Source of the DNA: an uncultured Oscillospiraceae bacterium
GTDB lineage: Bacteria > Bacillota > Clostridia > Oscillospirales > Acutalibacteraceae
Assembly: GCA_900555015.1 (NCBI GenBank)
Contig: USJL01000014.1
Coordinates: 1 to 30,434, forward strand
Length of the DNA: 30,434 nucleotides
Direction of reading: 5' to 3'
The stretch's first letter is position 1. The number at the start of each line of letters is the position of its first letter. Positions 8,428-16,733 of the stretch are shown one piece after another. The notes under the pieces are model-generated. The model did no database searches, was not told where the DNA came from, and saw only the letters and a list, made by a program, of their open reading frames with translations. The position numbers and the translations under genes are program-made.

Positions 8428-10515
8428 TTAAACTTCTTCTAAAACAATTATTTTATTATAATCCACGCCACGCACTTCAATATCAATTCCGTGATTCATT
8501 AAATATGCACCGCCTTTTTCGTAATGCATATTACAAAAATCAAAAGCATAACGCTTGTTTTCATCAAGACCGTTAAAGAAAAGAGGCACTTTCTTTTTGA
8601 AAAATCTTGTTCCGTTAGCTGCAATAAAGCAAACGCTTTTTGTTTTGCCGTCGTTTACATACTGATTAACAAGAATTTCATCCTCATCAATATCCATAAT
8701 TCTGTAAAGATTGCCAAACTGAACAACATCTCTTATTTCCTTATAAAAGGCAATATTTTTTCTGCAAATTTCAATATCCGAATCGGTATAATTTATTAAA
8801 TTTCCGCCTATACCAAGCGCACCCTGCATGGAAATGTTAAACCTGAAATCAAGGCTTGCCGGCTTATTAATGCCTGCAATATCCGTTACCCAAGCACGCA
8901 TTGTTTTAATAGGATTTAAAAGAGAATAGCCTTTTTGAATAACCATTCTGTCTATGGCATCGGTATTATCACTTGTCCATACCTGGTCAAAATGGCAAAG
9001 TGCGCCGTAATCGGACCTGCCGCCGCCTGAAGAACAGCTTTCAAGAGCAAGTTGAGGATGCTTTGCCTTTAACCTGTCTGCAATTTCATAAACCGCCATT
9101 GTGTGCTTATACCAAAGCATTTTAGGATTTTCAAGATTTTCTGCACCCGTTTCGGAAAACGGTCTGTTCATATCCCACTTTATATATTTAATATTATGAT
9201 TTGAAACAAGGCTGTCAAGGCAATTAAAAATATATTCCTTAACATCATCCCTTGTCATATTAAGCACAAGCTGGTTGCGTAATTCGTGTGGAGTTCTTGT
9301 ATCATAATGATATGCCCAATCAGGATGAGTACGAAACAATTCGCTGTTTTTATTTACCATTTCAGGCTCAAACCAAATACCGAAATCCATACCCAGTGAA
9401 TTCACATAATTAATTAATTCATCAAGTCCGTTAGGAAATTTCTTTTCATTAACAAACCAATCGCCCAAACCTGCGTCATCGTTATTTCTTTCACCAAACC
9501 ATCCGTCATCCACAACAAACAGTTCAACACCTGTTTTTGCCGCAATTTCAGCCAATTTCATTTGACCTGCCGCAGAAACGTCAAATCCTGTTGCCTCCCA
9601 AGAATTGTAAAGAACCGGCAATATTTTTTTATTAAATGATTTAGGCAACACATTTTCAACGGCAAATTTGTTCATTTGACGGGACATATTGCCGAATCCA
9701 CAAGAAGAATAACCGCAAAATATTTTTGGAGTTTCAAAACTCTCGCCTGAATTTAAATCAAAAGAAAAGTCAAAATCACTGATTCCCATTAATATTCTTG
9801 TTGTGCCGAACAAATCCCTGCTTGCCTCAACCTTAAAATTTCCGCTGTAAGCAAGAGCAGCATAATATACATCACCCGTATTTTCATTTGCGTTTTGATA
9901 TGCAATAAAATACGGAGCCTGATTATGCCCTGATGTTCCCCTTCGGCTTTCAAAAACAAGAGTGCCTGTTTCCAATGTGCTTTTTGCTTTTAAAAACTCA
10001 CCTGCCCATGCACCGTTTGTGTTTTGAATAACATAAGGCTTTTTTGAAGGCAAAGAAAATTCGCCGCTGAAAAGTTTTTCAAAAACAATTTTTTCATTGC
10101 CCTTATTTTCAACCGTATACCATTTTGTAATTACATCACTGTTATTACAAATTTGATAATTCACACACACGGAAAGAGGATAATGTTTATCATTAAAAAC
10201 CAATTTTAAATTATTATTATCATTTTCAAATCCTGCGTAATCAAGCTCAATTTCTCGGCATCCGTCTGCAAAAGTTGCTTTAACGCCGCAATCACGGTAC
10301 ATTGTGCCGCCGAAAACCGTTAATTCCTGTTTAAACGCGTCTGCCATGGAATGATTTGAATTTTCGTCGCCTATATCTTCAATTACAAAATCGGAAATAT
10401 CGCACTTTTTTCCCCAATGCAGGCAATGATTATAGCCGTATTTATCAATTCCCACAACATATTGACTGTTTGGCGTTTCAAGCGAAAAAATGTTATTTAA
10501 AATATTAATTGACAT
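8428..10515 (-). CDS. GH36 alpha-galactosidase
   Basis: This cytoplasmic enzyme would release terminal alpha-1,6-galactose from raffinose-family oligosaccharides or related substrates. The N-terminal beta-sandwich (about 1-285) is followed by a TIM barrel containing VVDDGWFG (334-341), FGIWFEPEMV (378-387) and KWDMNR, with nucleophile Asp448. ESCSSGGGRSD (492-502) and SDNTDA, with general acid/base Asp516, complete the active site. The length of 695 residues is normal for GH36 and there is no signal peptide. GGAGG lies five bases before the ATG. It is divergent from an AraC-type regulator and probably activated by it, since the promoter has a good -10 but poor -35. Family assignment is firm; substrate range is inferred. 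Confidence 0.95.
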   Translation of the reverse strand: MSINILNNIFSLETPNSQYVVGIDKYGYNHCLHWGKKCDISDFVIEDIGDENSNHSMADAFKQELTVFGGTMYRDCGVKATFADGCREIELDYAGFENDNNNLKLVFNDKHYPLSVCVNYQICNNSDVITKWYTVENKGNEKIVFEKLFSGEFSLPSKKPYVIQNTNGAWAGEFLKAKSTLETGTLVFESRRGTSGHNQAPYFIAYQNANENTGDVYYAALAYSGNFKVEASRDLFGTTRILMGISDFDFSFDLNSGESFETPKIFCGYSSCGFGNMSRQMNKFAVENVLPKSFNKKILPVLYNSWEATGFDVSAAGQMKLAEIAAKTGVELFVVDDGWFGERNNDDAGLGDWFVNEKKFPNGLDELINYVNSLGMDFGIWFEPEMVNKNSELFRTHPDWAYHYDTRTPHELRNQLVLNMTRDDVKEYIFNCLDSLVSNHNIKYIKWDMNRPFSETGAENLENPKMLWYKHTMAVYEIADRLKAKHPQLALESCSSGGGRSDYGALCHFDQVWTSDNTDAIDRMVIQKGYSLLNPIKTMRAWVTDIAGINKPASLDFRFNISMQGALGIGGNLINYTDSDIEICRKNIAFYKEIRDVVQFGNLYRIMDIDEDEILVNQYVNDGKTKSVCFIAANGTRFFKKKVPLFFNGLDENKRYAFDFCNMHYEKGGAYLMNHGIDIEVRGVDYNKIIVLEEV

Positions 10516-10527
10516 ATTACCCTCCGT

Positions 10528-10541
10528 TGTGAAAATTCACA
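10528..10541. promoter_or_regulatory. Short palindrome in the GH36 5' leader
   Basis: TGTGAA, two bases, TTCACA lies directly upstream of the GH36 ribosome binding site. It could be an operator half-site pair in the AraC-controlled region. Its short spacer differs from a CRP site. Confidence 0.35.
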
Positions 10542-10563
10542 CACTTGATTTATTTGAATATTT

Positions 10564-10592
10564 ATTATATCATTAAAATATCACTTTTAATA
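10564..10592 (-). promoter_or_regulatory. Likely activator-dependent GH36 promoter
   Basis: On the minus strand a perfect TATAAT (10569-10564) has only TATTAA (10592-10587) at the 17-base position, far from TTGACA. A good -10 with a poor -35 is typical of a promoter needing an activator. The -35 lies inside the 27-bp inverted repeat. Confidence 0.55.
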
Positions 10593-10607
10593 GCCTATTA
10601 ACAGTGA
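10581..10607. promoter_or_regulatory. 27-bp inverted repeat, candidate AraC-regulator site
   Basis: Left arm TCACTTTTAATAG and right arm CTATTAACAGTGA are reverse complements at 12 of 13 positions around one central base. The repeat sits between the divergent GH36 and AraC genes and covers the GH36 -35 region, where a regulator could activate GH36 and control its own gene. Confidence 0.6.
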
Positions 10608-10638
10608 AAAAATTAAAGAAAATGTTTAAATAATAACT

Positions 10639-11451
10639 ATGATTGAAGATTTTAAAAACTTTTTTCCTTACATTGAAGAAGGCGCACCCCTTATTGTGCG
10701 AATGGTGGGCGAAACATATTGCGACAAATCCAGCGAAATTGTAAGAACAAATTCAGACCTTTGCTCTTTGGAATTTATTGCAGACGGGTGCGGCACACTT
10801 GATATTAACGGTCAGCATTTACGCCCGGAAAAAGATGATATTTTCTTTTTAAAACTCGGAAGTGACCATAGGTACGTTGCCGACAGTAAAGACCCGTGGC
10901 ATAAATTTTGGATTGCCTTTGACGGTAAGCTTGCCGAAAGCTTTATTGACTGTTATTTACCGGAAAACACGTATTTATTTAAAAATTGCAACGTTAAAAA
11001 TTATTTTGAAGAAATTTTCAGAATTTCCAAAGAAGATATTCCTTACGATTTAATGGTAGATAAAATAACAGTGCTGCTTATTGAAATATTTATGTACATA
11101 CGCAACAGAAATTTACTTGATAATGAAGATTTGCCCCACATAATAAAATCAAAACTTGACGACGCTGTTGAAACCAATTTTAATTTAGACGACTTATGCA
11201 AAAGCATAAACTATTCTAAAAACTATATTATAAACATATTTAAAGAAAAGTACGGCAAAACACCGTACCAATATTTTTTGGAAAGAAAAACAGAAACGGC
11301 AAAAGCTTACCTTGCCCATTCCGATATAAGTGTTGGCGAAATTGCTAAAAAATTACAATATACCGACCAGCAGTATTTTTCCGCAAATTTTAAAAAAATC
11401 ACAGGTTACTCTCCGCTTGCGTACAGAAAACTGACAAGAAAAAACGCATAG
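10639..11451 (+). CDS. AraC-family transcriptional regulator
   Basis: An N-terminal cupin-like effector domain (about 1-150; LEFIADGCGTLDINGQHLRPEKDDIFFL) is followed by a C-terminal double helix-turn-helix (about 170-265). The latter includes INYSKNYIINIFKEKYGKTPYQYFLERKTETAKAYL... and the second-motif pattern VGEIAKKLQYTDQQYFSANF. The length of 270 residues is usual for AraC sugar regulators. It lies divergent to GH36 and upstream of the phosphoesterase/symporter operon, so it probably senses a sugar linked to alpha-galactoside use. No Shine-Dalgarno sequence precedes the ATG, and the frame closes 12 bases upstream. The start is therefore either leaderless, weakly translated, or further inside. 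Confidence 0.9.
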   Translation: MIEDFKNFFPYIEEGAPLIVRMVGETYCDKSSEIVRTNSDLCSLEFIADGCGTLDINGQHLRPEKDDIFFLKLGSDHRYVADSKDPWHKFWIAFDGKLAESFIDCYLPENTYLFKNCNVKNYFEEIFRISKEDIPYDLMVDKITVLLIEIFMYIRNRNLLDNEDLPHIIKSKLDDAVETNFNLDDLCKSINYSKNYIINIFKEKYGKTPYQYFLERKTETAKAYLAHSDISVGEIAKKLQYTDQQYFSANFKKITGYSPLAYRKLTRKNA

Positions 11452-11481
11452 TGTGATTTTTTAAACATTATATGTGATTTT
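11452..11481 (+). promoter_or_regulatory. Direct repeat with 21-bp period before the phosphoesterase operon
   Basis: TGTGATTTT occurs at 11452-11460 and 11473-11481, exactly 21 bases (two helical turns) apart. Tandem half-sites at this period are the usual AraC-family arrangement. The GH36/AraC spacer contains the related words AGTGATATTTTAA (minus strand) and CAGTGAAAAAATTAA. Control by the neighbouring AraC protein is an inference. Confidence 0.5.
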
Positions 11482-11515
11482 ACCACTTTAAGCCCACTGT
11501 TTTAAGTGGTATTTT
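11481..11515 (+). promoter_or_regulatory. Hairpin or operator overlapping the phosphoesterase promoter
   Basis: TACCACTT (11481-11488) and AAGTGGTA (11504-11511) are perfect 8-bp arms, followed by TTTTATAC. It could be a weak terminator of the AraC gene. It also lies where the -35/-10 region of the next operon should be (TATACT at 11515-11520), so an operator role is equally possible. Confidence 0.4.
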
Positions 11516-11546
11516 ATACTTATACAATTAAAAAGGGATGATAAGA

Positions 11547-12926
11547 ATGGAAAAACCGTTTTCATTTTTTCTTGTTACCGACCCACATTATTTTGAAGCG
11601 TCGTTAGGCGCCGAAGGTGAAGCATATGAGGAACGAAGCAGAACCGACCAAAAATGTGTTGCGGAAACAGGAGCTATTATTGATGCCGGTTTTAAGCAAA
11701 TTGCAGACGATAAAGAAACAAACGTTGTTCTTATTCCCGGCGATTTGGTTTACAGAGGCGAACAGGCAAGCCATGAAGGCTTTATAAAAAAACTTGAATA
11801 TCTTGAAAAAAACGGCAAAACCGTTTACTTAATAACAGCACGCCACGATTACGCAGAAAACCCGTGCGGATTTGTTGGTAATAAGTGTATACCGGTTGAG
11901 GGAACACCCAGAGAAAATTTGCGCGGTATGTACCACCACTACGGATTTGACCAAGCAATAAGCGAGCACGAAAAATCAATGTCATACGTTGTGCAGTTAA
12001 CAGACGGTATTCGTTTGATTGCATTAAATTGCGACGGTGATTGTAAAAGCTTTAAAGGTCTTTGGGACGACCAAATGGAATGGGCATTACAACAAATTGA
12101 AGATGCACATAAAAGCGGAAATTACATATTTGCAATGACTCACTACCCGCTGCTTCCATTTTCACCGGTAATGAATTTTATTGAAGACGCAAAACTTACC
12201 GATTGGGAAAAACGCGCAAATCAATTTGCCGATGCCGGACTTGATTTAATTTTCACAGGTCATATGCATGCACAGGCAGTAACCGACTACACTACAAAAA
12301 ACGGAAACACGATTACAGATGTGCAAACCGGTTGCTTTGTAGGATGCCCTTGTGCATACAGAAAGGTTACATTTACTGCTGACAACACGATTGATATAAA
12401 GTCGTTTACAATTAATGATTTTGATTGGGACAAAGGCGGAAAAACAGCAAGCGAATATTTACAATGGCGATTTGACAGAATGATAACCGATATTATTTAC
12501 GCTATGGCTTATGATTTTGACAAATTTATGGGTAAATTCGGCGGCAGCGAAGGTAAAGAAAAACTGCGAAAACCTGTTACCTTTGCAGGCAAACTTTTGC
12601 AAAAGCTGACTCTTAAAAAATTAGGCAGATTATTATGCTTTAAAGTTGACAAAAGCATTGAAAACAGACTTGTTAAAGATATTGGCGTTGAACTTGTGCG
12701 CAACATTTTTGTAGGCGATGAACCTTATGTTAAAGGAACGCCGATGTATGACGCAATGTCAAAACTTCTTAAAAGGCTTAAACCCGTGCTGAAAATAATT
12801 GAAAAGAAAGCAGGGGCAAATAACGAGCAATTAAAAGATTTAACAACATTTGTGCTTTCAATGATAGGCGATGAAAAACAGCGTGATTATAACACCACGC
12901 TTAATATAAAATGGCAAAATGTTTAA
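11547..12926 (+). CDS. Calcineurin-like metallophosphoesterase
   Basis: This is a two-metal phosphoesterase; the substrate cannot be read from sequence. Metal-site motifs appear in order: DPHYF near the N-terminus, GDLVYRG, ARHDY (in place of the usual GNHD), THYPLLPF and GHMHAQ. A C-terminal region of about 150 mostly helical residues follows the catalytic domain and is unlike anything I recognise. There is no signal peptide or membrane segment, so it is cytoplasmic. The start at 11547 has AAAGGG nine to ten bases upstream; an in-frame ATG at 11538 directly abuts that sequence and is less likely. It forms an operon with the symporter 29 bases downstream. Its role in a sugar locus may be hydrolysis of a sugar phosphate or phosphodiester, which is a guess. 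Confidence 0.8.
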   Translation: MEKPFSFFLVTDPHYFEASLGAEGEAYEERSRTDQKCVAETGAIIDAGFKQIADDKETNVVLIPGDLVYRGEQASHEGFIKKLEYLEKNGKTVYLITARHDYAENPCGFVGNKCIPVEGTPRENLRGMYHHYGFDQAISEHEKSMSYVVQLTDGIRLIALNCDGDCKSFKGLWDDQMEWALQQIEDAHKSGNYIFAMTHYPLLPFSPVMNFIEDAKLTDWEKRANQFADAGLDLIFTGHMHAQAVTDYTTKNGNTITDVQTGCFVGCPCAYRKVTFTADNTIDIKSFTINDFDWDKGGKTASEYLQWRFDRMITDIIYAMAYDFDKFMGKFGGSEGKEKLRKPVTFAGKLLQKLTLKKLGRLLCFKVDKSIENRLVKDIGVELVRNIFVGDEPYVKGTPMYDAMSKLLKRLKPVLKIIEKKAGANNEQLKDLTTFVLSMIGDEKQRDYNTTLNIKWQNV

Positions 12927-12955
12927 TAAATTCATGATATAAAGGGGTAAAAATT

Positions 12956-14410
12956 ATGTCAGAAACAACTTTAAAACCATCAAACCAAAAATACCTGAAG
13001 CCGCAGGAATTTATACTTTACCTTGTGGCTGTATTCTTCTACACAATGATGACAGGTGCTGTAGGTTCTTACAGAAGCGACTATTTAATTAACGTTTTAT
13101 CGCTTCCGGACAGTGATGTTTCATTATTTAACACATTAACATCGATAATTCCGTTTATTCTTAATTTCTTCATTGCAATGTATATTGACGGCAGAAAAAC
13201 AGGAAAAAGCGGCAAATTCAGACCGCTTGCACTTCTTGTAGCAATACCAACAGGCATTTTCCTTGTTCTTTCTTTCTGGGCACCTAAAGGGATTACAGGT
13301 TCCACGCTTATGATTTACCTTGTAACCGTTGCTGTTGCTTGGGCTGTTTGCACAAACTTCGGCGACTGTGTTAACAAAGTTGCCATTGTTATGACGCCAA
13401 ACATGAAAGAAAGAGACACATTAATGTCTTTCAGAGGCATTGTTTCAGCCATCGGTAACTCAGCACCGCTTGTTGTTGAACTTGTTCTTGCATTTATGGT
13501 TAAAGACAAAGGCTTGCGTTACATTTGCGTAGCATCTCTTTGCGGCGTATTTGGTATTATAACAATGCTTTTGGGTATGAAAACCGTTAGAGAAAGAATT
13601 ACATACAACAATGAAAAGAAAAATCCTATTGAAGGATACGGCGATGTAATTAAAAATAAGTACGCTTGGGCAATTATTATTTCAGAATTTTTAAAGAGTT
13701 TCCGCGGCGTTTCAACATATATGGGCATTTTCCTTGCAGAAGCCCTTTTGGGACCTGGCAAATTCCTTCTTTTCGGTTTGCCAACAGGTATAGGAACAGC
13801 AGTCGGTATGCTTATAATCAACTTCTTACTTAAAAAATTCAACTCAAAAGTGCTTTACATTGCAAGCGGTATTTATTCCGTTATTGCAAACACAGCGGCA
13901 TTTGCAGTAGGCTACACTTACTTTAAGCACCCAAGCTCAGCACTACAAATTGTGTTTGTTGCTTTCTTGTTCCTTATCGGCTTACAATTCGGTGCTTCAA
14001 ACCTGCTTCCAACAATGTTCCAAGCAGATGTTCTTGAAGACATTGAACTTCACACAGGCAAACGACTTGACGCTTCTCTGCCTTTTGTTATCGGCATTGG
14101 CACAATGGTATCGGGAACAATCGCATCTGCACTTGCTCCTAAAATTCTTTACGGAACAAAAATTCCGATTATTGAATATGCACAGGCTGTTAACGGCGTT
14201 GCCCAAGAACAAAGCCTTCACACAAAGATTATGCTTTTATTCTTCTACACAGTAGTTCACGGCATTATGATGTTCCTTGCAGGTGTTCCGTTCTTCTTCT
14301 ACAACTTAACAGGAAAAACAAAAGAAGAAGTTCATGAAAAAGTGCTTGCAATGCGCGAAAAATTAAGCGAAGAGGAAAACAACGGTGAAAGCAACGCAGC
14401 AGCCGAATAA
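12956..14410 (+). CDS. GPH-type MFS sugar symporter
   Basis: The protein (484 residues, about 12 membrane helices) looks like a glycoside-pentoside-hexuronide cation symporter, which imports sugars with Na+ or H+. Features include a short hydrophilic N-terminus, the helix 2-3 region FNTLTSIIPFILNFF with IDGRKTGKSGKFRP, and TPNMKERDTLMSFRG between helices 4 and 5. A polar C-terminal tail is rich in Glu. GGGG lies eight bases before the ATG. It shares an operon with the phosphoesterase and sits beside the AraC regulator and GH36, so an alpha-galactoside or related glycoside is a reasonable substrate. The family call is moderately sure; the substrate is inferred. Confidence 0.82.
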   Translation: MSETTLKPSNQKYLKPQEFILYLVAVFFYTMMTGAVGSYRSDYLINVLSLPDSDVSLFNTLTSIIPFILNFFIAMYIDGRKTGKSGKFRPLALLVAIPTGIFLVLSFWAPKGITGSTLMIYLVTVAVAWAVCTNFGDCVNKVAIVMTPNMKERDTLMSFRGIVSAIGNSAPLVVELVLAFMVKDKGLRYICVASLCGVFGIITMLLGMKTVRERITYNNEKKNPIEGYGDVIKNKYAWAIIISEFLKSFRGVSTYMGIFLAEALLGPGKFLLFGLPTGIGTAVGMLIINFLLKKFNSKVLYIASGIYSVIANTAAFAVGYTYFKHPSSALQIVFVAFLFLIGLQFGASNLLPTMFQADVLEDIELHTGKRLDASLPFVIGIGTMVSGTIASALAPKILYGTKIPIIEYAQAVNGVAQEQSLHTKIMLLFFYTVVHGIMMFLAGVPFFFYNLTGKTKEEVHEKVLAMREKLSEEENNGESNAAAE

Positions 14411-14430
14411 TAAACGAAATTAAAATAATA

Positions 14431-14461
14431 AAGGTGCGTTCTCAAATTGAGAGCGCACCTT
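14431..14461. terminator. Bidirectional intrinsic terminator
   Basis: AAGGTGCGTTCTC pairs with GAGAGCGCACCTT (13 bp, one G-T wobble) around a five-base loop and is followed by TTTTGTTT. It separates the convergent symporter and HAD phosphatase genes. Confidence 0.92.
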
Positions 14462-14476
14462 TTTGTTTGCTTATTT

Positions 14477-15163
14477 TTACTTAATACCTGCAATTAAACC
14501 GTGAAGCTCTGATAAATCATTAATTTCGTAATTCGGCATAACAAATGTATTATTTTCTTCTTTTTTTCTGTTAAACCAAACTGTTTTTATTCCGCAGTTA
14601 ACACCGCCCTGAATATCGGATGACAGACTGTCGCCAACCATAATTGTTTCATTTTTATTTATGCCGGTTTTGTTAAATAAATAATCAAAAAATCTTTTAT
14701 CCGGCTTATTGTAACCGACTTCCTGAGAAACAAATATGTCTTTCACATAATCTTCTAAATCCGAGCTTGAAATTCTGCCGTGTTGAACAGCTGACGAACC
14801 GTTTGAGGCAATAAACAAACTATAATTTTTACTTAAATCTTTTAAAACAGATTGAGCATTATTTAAATAATAATGACCCTGGGAAAGATAATTTTCATAA
14901 ATCGCAGTAGTTTGAGACGCATCCTTATTAATATTAAATTCCTTAAAAAGCAACTCATAACGCCTAACTTTAACTTCATCACGTGTTAACTTACCCTGTT
15001 CAAGCAATTTCCATTGGGCTAAATTAATTTCGCTGTATCTGTTTAAATGATTTTCGTAAACATTAACGCCAAGTTCCGTTAACGTTCTTTTCACAGCCAC
15101 TCTTTCCGCCTTTGAAAAATCAAACAATGTATCATCTAAATCAAATATAATATTTTTTATCAT
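14477..15163 (-). CDS. yjjG: YjjG-like HAD phosphatase (nucleotidase)
   Basis: This is a haloacid-dehalogenase hydrolase of 228 residues. Motif I is FDLDDTL (nucleophile Asp8, acid/base Asp10), motif II is ASNGSS, motif III has the Lys in GYNKPDKRFFDYL, and motif IV is MVGDSLSSDIQGG. The helical cap at about 16-90 (C1 type) and the KPDKRFF...NET pattern match the YjjG/YfnB group, which dephosphorylates pyrimidine nucleotides and may remove non-canonical ones. GGTGA precedes the ATG. It is transcribed alone, from its own promoter, with a shared terminator downstream. Subfamily assignment is probable, not certain. Confidence 0.85.
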   Translation of the reverse strand: MIKNIIFDLDDTLFDFSKAERVAVKRTLTELGVNVYENHLNRYSEINLAQWKLLEQGKLTRDEVKVRRYELLFKEFNINKDASQTTAIYENYLSQGHYYLNNAQSVLKDLSKNYSLFIASNGSSAVQHGRISSSDLEDYVKDIFVSQEVGYNKPDKRFFDYLFNKTGINKNETIMVGDSLSSDIQGGVNCGIKTVWFNRKKEENNTFVMPNYEINDLSELHGLIAGIK

Positions 15164-15195
15164 AGCTTCACCGATAAATCTTTAATTTAACAAAT

Positions 15196-15224
15196 AATAT
15201 ATCATAAATATTTAAAATAAACAA
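15196..15224 (-). promoter_or_regulatory. Promoter of the HAD phosphatase gene
   Basis: On the minus strand TTGTTT (15224-15219), a 17-base spacer and TATATT (15201-15196) lie between the upstream operon's terminator and the phosphatase ATG. Confidence 0.6.
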
Positions 15225-15229
15225 GAAAA

Positions 15230-15249
15230 AAGCCCGCAAATGCGGGCTT
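15230..15249 (-). terminator. Intrinsic terminator of the hyp operon
   Basis: AAGCCCGCA/TGCGGGCTT form a compact GC-rich hairpin followed on the minus strand by TTTTTTC. It comes 15 bases after the stop of the DUF5692-like gene and marks the end of the hypB-to-membrane-protein operon. Confidence 0.9.
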
Positions 15250-15264
15250 CTGTTAACATTAAAA

Positions 15265-16329
15265 TTAAGCAACTGTTTTATTTGCTTCTGCTGCTCTTGC
15301 AAGAGCTTTCTTATAATCCTGCTGATCTGTGAAGATTTCATTCTTATAAGGATTCTTGTGCTGTTCTTTAGAACGCTTAATAATAGCGGCAAGAACACAA
15401 ACGTTAACAACAAGAGCAAGAATTGAAATAACAGCCTGTGCTTTTGGATTTGCTGCACCCATTGTTTCAGGTGAAATACCGTCTAACATCATTGACGGTG
15501 TGTATCCTTCAGGATATACGGTTGTAAGAACACCGAACGGTTCGGAGTCTTGGAAAAGAGGCCAAACCTGAGCAAACATGCACCAAAGTGCAAGTGTGTT
15601 TGCACGGTTTTGAATCCAACCGCCTTTGTTCCAAAATGCATTTGCAAATGTAGGAGCAAGAAGGAGTGCAAGACCGCAATACCAGCTGTGTGAAGGAAGA
15701 TTGTTGTATGTATACTCAAAGTTCCAAATATCATAAGCCAAAATATAGCACCATGTCATATCCGGCCAAAGCATATCTTGCTGATTTTTGGAAGAGTAAA
15801 TACCCCACCAACCTGTCATACATAAAATGTTGATGATACCGGCAATACCGTTAAGCCAGTTCCACCAGCCGCCGTAAATGAATACGCCTTCTGATGAAAG
15901 CCACCAACCGCCTGTAAATCCGCCTTTAACAGCAGATTCAAAATCAGAAGCAACAGCAATAAGAATGTTGATTGCAACGATTACGAACGGGAAAACTTTA
16001 AACCAATCTTTTTTACCGATGCTCCACTTATACTTAAGCATCATAAAGCCTATACAGCCTGCTATTGCAGCATAAAGCTTTGCATAATGGAACCAACCGT
16101 TCATATAAAGATAAGTTTGGTTATTAACTGCCCATTCCGCACCTGACTTTGCACCGATGGCAACAGCAATAAAATAAACTGTTAAGCCTGCAGGAAGTGC
16201 AAGGAAAAGAGCAATGCCGCCTGCTTTTGAGCGACGTGCAACCTCGTTAAGAAGAACAAGGCCGGCAAAAACTAAAACCCAGCCGATAAGCTGATAAAAT
16301 GAATTTTCGCCATAGATTTGAAATAACAT
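15265..16329 (-). CDS. DUF5692-like polytopic membrane protein
   Basis: This is a 354-residue integral membrane protein with about nine hydrophobic helices and unusually many Trp, Tyr and Gly residues. Segments include SEGVFIYGGWWNWLNGIAGI, WPDMTWCYILAYDIWNFEYT and LPSHSWYCGLALLLAPTFA. From memory it matches the DUF5692 family, which has no assigned function. It has no signal peptide and ends in a charged cytoplasmic tail rich in Lys and Ala. A strong AAGGAGAGG lies before the ATG. The gene is last in an operon with hypB, the Fe-S flavoprotein and hypA, 56 bases after hypA. That linkage suggests a membrane step in a nickel- or redox-related process, perhaps transport or anchoring. The conserved polar residues within the helices (Asp, Trp, Tyr, His) may be functional. 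Confidence 0.7.
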   Translation of the reverse strand: MLFQIYGENSFYQLIGWVLVFAGLVLLNEVARRSKAGGIALFLALPAGLTVYFIAVAIGAKSGAEWAVNNQTYLYMNGWFHYAKLYAAIAGCIGFMMLKYKWSIGKKDWFKVFPFVIVAINILIAVASDFESAVKGGFTGGWWLSSEGVFIYGGWWNWLNGIAGIINILCMTGWWGIYSSKNQQDMLWPDMTWCYILAYDIWNFEYTYNNLPSHSWYCGLALLLAPTFANAFWNKGGWIQNRANTLALWCMFAQVWPLFQDSEPFGVLTTVYPEGYTPSMMLDGISPETMGAANPKAQAVISILALVVNVCVLAAIIKRSKEQHKNPYKNEIFTDQQDYKKALARAAEANKTVA

Positions 16330-16385
16330 TTTATTTCCTCTCCTTAAATTATATATTTAGGCTCAAAAAGTGAACCTTAGCTTTT

Positions 16386-16730
16386 CTAAACCGCCTCAAC
16401 CTCTTTAATGTTTATTTCATTTCCGCAGGTTAAGTAGGTTTTTGACGAATTACAATACGGGCAGGTTTTTCCGTATTTTACGGTTTCATACGTTTTTTGG
16501 CAATCCTCACAATATGTAACCGCCGGAATAACCTCTATAATCAACTTAGCACCGTTTAAAAGCTCGCTTTTACTGCACGCCCAATTCCAACAATCATCAA
16601 GATATTCATGCAATACGCCCGAAACCTCACCTAATTCGATTGTAACGGAATTAACCTTTTTAAGCTGATTTTCTGCCCCAACGCTTTCTACGCTTTTTAT
16701 AATATGAAAAACAATACCAAGCTCGTGCAT
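16386..16730 (-). CDS. hypA: HypA nickel metallochaperone
   Basis: HypA delivers Ni2+ to [NiFe] hydrogenase, and in some bacteria to urease, together with HypB. The 114-residue protein starts MHE, giving the N-terminal amine and His2 nickel ligands. It has the structural zinc site Cys74, Cys77, Cys90 and Cys93 (CEDC and CPYC). The central IELGEVSGV strand is typical. It begins three bases after the stop of the oxidoreductase gene, with AAAGG in the end of that gene, so the two are translationally coupled. No hypC, hypD, hypE, hypF or hydrogenase subunit gene is in the window, so the client enzyme is either elsewhere in the genome or not a hydrogenase. Confidence 0.92.
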   Translation of the reverse strand: MHELGIVFHIIKSVESVGAENQLKKVNSVTIELGEVSGVLHEYLDDCWNWACSKSELLNGAKLIIEVIPAVTYCEDCQKTYETVKYGKTCPYCNSSKTYLTCGNEINIKEVEAV

Positions 16731-16733
16731 AAT

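Noticed and set aside
10528..10541. TGTGA...TCACA as a CRP site
   Set aside because: The spacer is four bases, not six, and classical cAMP-CRP control is not expected in clostridia.
16359..16377. AGGCTCA/TGAACCT between hypA and the DUF5692-like gene as an internal terminator
   Set aside because: The stem is short with a mismatch and lacks a U run, so the two genes are better treated as one operon.
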